A DNA stretch of 6,080 nt from an uncultured Alphaproteobacteria bacterium. GTDB lineage: Bacteria > Pseudomonadota > Alphaproteobacteria > Micropepsales > Micropepsaceae. The position numbers and the translations under genes are program-made. The notes under the pieces are model-generated. The model searched no databases. It saw nothing but the letters and a program-made list of their open reading frames with translations, and had not been told where the DNA came from. Below, in pieces: positions 4,092 through 6,080 of the stretch. Each line of letters starts with the position of its first letter. Within the stretch, counting starts at the first letter, position 1. Location of the stretch: the NCBI GenBank assembly GCA_937942205.1, contig CALDFO010000107.1, positions 1-6,080 of the forward strand, written 5' to 3'.

Positions 4092-5243
4092 CTACCTCGC
4101 CCGCCAGACGAACAAGGTGGACATGGCGTAATTCCACAAGGCGCTCATCACCGCCCCCGCCGTGCCCGCCAGCAGCCAGCGCGACTGGTCCACATACAGC
4201 CACGACGCCAGGTCGATATTGGCCAGCACGCCGACCGAGCCGATCAGGCAGAACAGCACAAAGCCCCGCAGCATGGCCCAGCCCTTGAGGCGGCGGTCGC
4301 GATAGGTCAGCTCGTTGTTCAGCAGGAAATTGCTGATCATGGCGATGAAGGTGGCCAGCGCCTGGGCCAGGCGGAACAGGTCGCCGGTATCGGGCAGCAG
4401 CCACAGCGACAGGCGCAACGCCACCAGATGCACGACAAGGCCGATAGCGCCCACCAGGGCGAAGAAGATGAAGCGCGGATCCACCAGATCGCCGGACATC
4501 TTGGCCAGCAACAATCCCAGGAATTCCACGCCGATCTGGGCGTTGAACTTGCTCTCGCCGTCGAAGCGTTCGCCGAAATGATAGGGCTGCTCGGCGATGC
4601 GCAGACGGCCGCCGCCGGTGGTGGCGATGTCCAGCAGGATCTTGAAGCCCACCGGCGACAGGCGCGGCGCCAGTTCGTCGAAACGGTCGCGCCGCATCAT
4701 GAAGAAACCCGACATGGGATCGGACAAGGGTGTGCCCACCAGCCGCCGCGTCAGCCGCGTCGCCAGCACCGAGATCGCGCCCCGCTGCCCGGAAAAAGAC
4801 GCCGCGCTGCCGCCTTCGACATACCGGGTGGCGGCCACCAGATCGGCCCCGCCGCCGGTCAGCCGGGCCAGCATGGCGGGCAGCACCTTTTCGTCATGCT
4901 GCAGATCGGCATCCATCACCGCCACATAAGGCGCGGCGCTGGACAACATGCCTTCGATGCAGGCCCCGGCCAGGCCGCGGCGGCCCACCCGGCGCAGGCA
5001 GCGCACCCGCCCGTCGGCGCGGGCGATTTGCTTGACCAGCTGGGCGGTGCCGTCGGGCGAATTGTCGTCCACGAAAATCGCTTCCCAGGCGATGCCCGCC
5101 AGGGCGGCATCCAGCCGCCGCAGCAACTCGGCCACATTGCCCCGTTCCTTGAAGGTCGGGATGACGATGGAAAGCTGAGGATTGGACAAATCGGGCTCGG
5201 CTGGAGGTTCCGCCTTGGTGGAGCGCGGGCACCGGAACGTCAA
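4092..5243 (-). CDS. Polyprenyl-phosphate glycosyltransferase (GT2) fused to a GtrA-like membrane domain
   Basis: A 383-residue two-domain protein. Residues 23-250 form a GT2 domain of the dolichol-phosphate-mannose-synthase/GtrB type: LSIVIPTFKERGN at the start, VDDNSPDGT (58-66), the metal-binding DAD at 111-113 in VAVMDADLQHDEK, and SDPMSGFF (174-181). It should load a nucleotide sugar onto polyprenyl phosphate at the cytoplasmic face. Residues about 258-383 form a GtrA-like domain with four membrane helices, ending LFVWRAR, as in proteins thought to help flip the lipid-linked sugar. It probably supplies the donor for the ArnT-like enzyme encoded next, much as ArnC does for ArnT. The only in-frame start codons before the domain are TTG at 5243 and TTG at 5189, neither with a clear ribosome binding site, so the N-terminus is uncertain by up to 18 residues. 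Stop TAG at 4092-4094. Confidence 0.9.
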   Translation of the reverse strand: MTFRCPRSTKAEPPAEPDLSNPQLSIVIPTFKERGNVAELLRRLDAALAGIAWEAIFVDDNSPDGTAQLVKQIARADGRVRCLRRVGRRGLAGACIEGMLSSAAPYVAVMDADLQHDEKVLPAMLARLTGGGADLVAATRYVEGGSAASFSGQRGAISVLATRLTRRLVGTPLSDPMSGFFMMRRDRFDELAPRLSPVGFKILLDIATTGGGRLRIAEQPYHFGERFDGESKFNAQIGVEFLGLLLAKMSGDLVDPRFIFFALVGAIGLVVHLVALRLSLWLLPDTGDLFRLAQALATFIAMISNFLLNNELTYRDRRLKGWAMLRGFVLFCLIGSVGVLANIDLASWLYVDQSRWLLAGTAGAVMSALWNYAMSTLFVWRAR

Positions 5244-5305
5244 GGGGCACGGGTTCCGCCGTTAAGACCCGGGAAACCAGACCGGCGGCGGACGGCGATG
5301 CCATG

Positions 5306-5331
5306 GAAACCGACCGCCGGTCCCCCGCGTT
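5306..5331 (+). promoter_or_regulatory. Possible weak EcfG-type promoter for the receiver gene
   Basis: GAAAC (5306-5310) and CGTT (5328-5331) are 17 bases apart, one mismatch from the EcfG consensus. Expected initiation would fall at about 5337-5341, which is the ATG of the receiver gene, so the mRNA would have almost no leader. This fits the lack of a clear ribosome binding site there, but one mismatch in a nine-base motif is weak evidence. Confidence 0.3.
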
Positions 5332-5339
5332 GACACTGG

Positions 5340-5753
5340 ATGCGTCCGGTTTCGCCCCAACCCGCCCTGGACTGTCCGCCCGCCGGCGGCCTGCAGCTGG
5401 CCGCGCCCCGCGTCTTGGTGGTGGAGGACGAGATGACCATCGCCATGCTGATCGAGGACATGGTGATGGAACTCGAATATGAGATCGCCGCCGTGGCACC
5501 CCGCCTGGAAGACGCCATGCACCTGCTGGACAGCGACAGTTTCGATGTCGCCATGCTGGATGTGCACCTGAACGGCAAGACGGTGTTCCCCTTCGCCGCC
5601 GCCCTGAAGGCGCGCGATATCCCCTTTCTGTTCGCCACCGCCTATGGCCTGCGCGGCATCCCGCCGGAATTCGCGGGTCAGATCGTGCTGCAAAAACCCT
5701 TCGGGCCGGTGGAACTGCGCCGCGCCCTGACGGTCCTGTCGGGCCACGCCTGA
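5340..5753 (+). CDS. Single-domain response regulator, FAT GUY-like
   Basis: A 137-residue stand-alone receiver with no output domain. Residues 24-136 cover the fold: acidic pair E29-D30 in VLVVEDE, phospho-acceptor D74 in VAMLDVHLNG, T100, and K119 in LQKPF. The segment IPFLFATAYG (94-103) closely matches the PFxFATGY motif that defines FAT GUY receivers, with Ala instead of the Gly after Thr. Members such as SdrG of Sphingomonas act in the phosphorelay that controls PhyR, so a role in the same pathway as the phyR gene in this window is a reasonable inference. The first 23 residues are Pro/Ala-rich and not part of the fold. The ATG at 5340 is the only suitable one; no good ribosome binding site precedes it. 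It is divergent from the glycosyltransferase gene, with 96 bases between the starts. Confidence 0.88.
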   Translation: MRPVSPQPALDCPPAGGLQLAAPRVLVVEDEMTIAMLIEDMVMELEYEIAAVAPRLEDAMHLLDSDSFDVAMLDVHLNGKTVFPFAAALKARDIPFLFATAYGLRGIPPEFAGQIVLQKPFGPVELRRALTVLSGHA

Positions 5754-5779
5754 GTGTTTTGGCGAACGCCTCCTGGAGG

Positions 5780-5938
5780 TCAGCCGAAATAGGCCAGATA
5801 GACCAGCACGCCCGCGACCACCGCCAGGCCCAGGCTGATGCCCAACACATAGCGCATCACCCCCAGCGTCTTGCCCTGACGGGCCTCCTGCGCCGCAAGA
5901 GTGGGGTGGCTGTCATGGGTGTCATGTTCGCGCGCCAT
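5780..5938 (-). CDS. Small single-helix membrane protein (52 aa), hypothetical
   Basis: A 52-residue ORF starting MAREHDTHDSHPTLAAQEAR, with a His/Asp-rich hydrophilic N-terminus (possible metal binding, speculative), then one transmembrane helix at about residues 30-50 (YVLGISLGLAVVAGVLVYLA) ending in YFG. A strong ribosome binding region (AAGGAGCAGGA on the - strand) lies just upstream of the ATG at 5938. It begins 18 bases after the stop of the partial gene to its right and is convergent with the receiver gene, 26 bases from that gene's stop. The ORF is below the usual length cut-off but the start, ribosome binding site and helix make it credible. I do not recognise the family. Confidence 0.72.
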   Translation of the reverse strand: MAREHDTHDSHPTLAAQEARQGKTLGVMRYVLGISLGLAVVAGVLVYLAYFG

Positions 5939-5956
5939 ATCGTGTCCTGCTCCTTT

Positions 5957-6080
5957 TTACTCCGCCGCATGTCCGTTGGCGGCAAACCGTTGCTCGACTT
6001 CGGCGATCAGGGCGTCCAGCCCGGGCGCGTCACCGCCACCGCGCCAGGACTTGAGGATTTCCAGCCGTTCGGCGTCCCCG
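5957..6080 (-). CDS. C-terminal end of an unrecognised protein (partial)
   Basis: The - strand frame is open from the right edge of the window to a TAA at 5957-5959 and gives 40 residues, GDAERLEILKSWRGGGDAP and on to AEVEQRFAANGHAAE. It looks like a soluble, helical, Ala/Glu-rich C-terminus. Codon use is like the neighbours (G or C in nearly every third position). The close spacing to the 52-residue membrane protein suggests one operon. No function can be given from this fragment. Confidence 0.62.
   Translation of the reverse strand, partial: GDAERLEILKSWRGGGDAPGLDALIAEVEQRFAANGHAAE

Noticed and set aside
5234..5263. GGAAC (5234-5238) and CGTT (5260-5263) on +, and the mirrored GGAAC/CGTT on -, as EcfG promoters
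   Set aside because: The spacers are 21 bases on + and 13 bases on -, both outside the 16-17 bases that EcfG promoters use.
4428..5333. 301-codon + strand ORF opposite the GT2-GtrA gene
   Set aside because: His/Gln/Gly-rich antisense shadow; the - strand has all GT2 motifs.
5754..5780. Terminator between the convergent receiver and small membrane-protein genes
   Set aside because: Only short stems (GGCG/CGCC and CCTC/GAGG) and no T-tract; too weak to call.
4894..5850. 318-codon - strand ORF overlapping the receiver gene and the glycosyltransferase start
   Set aside because: Out-of-frame reading of two well-supported genes. Only its ATG at 5304 is of interest and is treated under the start problem of the glycosyltransferase.

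Overview
The window is high-GC, densely coding DNA that reads as an alphaproteobacterium. The main reason is a PhyR-type response regulator at the left edge, which belongs to the PhyR-NepR-EcfG general stress response known only from Alphaproteobacteria. Two well-formed EcfG-type promoter motifs (GGAAC, 16-17 bases, CGTT) lie downstream on the same strand. I cannot name a genus.

Left part (1-2119, + strand): a 5'-truncated phyR is followed by a DUF883 (ElaB/YqjD-like) membrane-anchored protein, a three-helix YqjE/holin-superfamily-like membrane protein, a DUF1328 (YtjA-like) membrane peptide and a 52-residue membrane peptide that was missed by a length cut-off. A perfect EcfG-type promoter precedes the DUF1328 gene. 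A second perfect EcfG-type promoter lies just after the 52-residue gene and points into a stretch of about 100 nt with no gene. That stretch is closed by an 8-bp inverted repeat, has a C-rich middle and ends in a strong intrinsic terminator. It is a good candidate for a stress-induced small RNA of the GsrN kind.

Middle part (2120-5243, - strand): a two-gene envelope glycosylation module. The upstream gene encodes a polyprenyl-phosphate glycosyltransferase (GT2, DPM1/GtrB-like) fused to a GtrA-like membrane domain. The downstream gene encodes an ArnT/PMT_2-type integral membrane glycosyltransferase, the type of enzyme that uses a polyprenyl-phosphate sugar donor. The second gene is flanked by two inverted 154-bp copies of a palindromic repeat, about 100 bp of which are identical. 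It also carries two shorter relatives of the same repeat inside its coding sequence, both keeping the frame open. A separate short REP-type hairpin lies just past its stop codon.

Right part (5244-6080): a divergently transcribed single-domain receiver protein whose alpha4-beta5 region resembles the FAT GUY response regulators that feed the general stress response. After it come, on the - strand, a 52-residue single-helix membrane protein and the C-terminal 40 residues of an unrecognised protein, probably in one operon.

Taken together, the ends of the window look like a general stress response neighbourhood (PhyR, FAT GUY-like receiver, EcfG promoters, small membrane stress proteins, candidate sRNA) around a cell-surface glycosylation pair. 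The most unusual feature is the repeat family, which occurs as intergenic inverted copies and as in-frame coding insertions in one gene.
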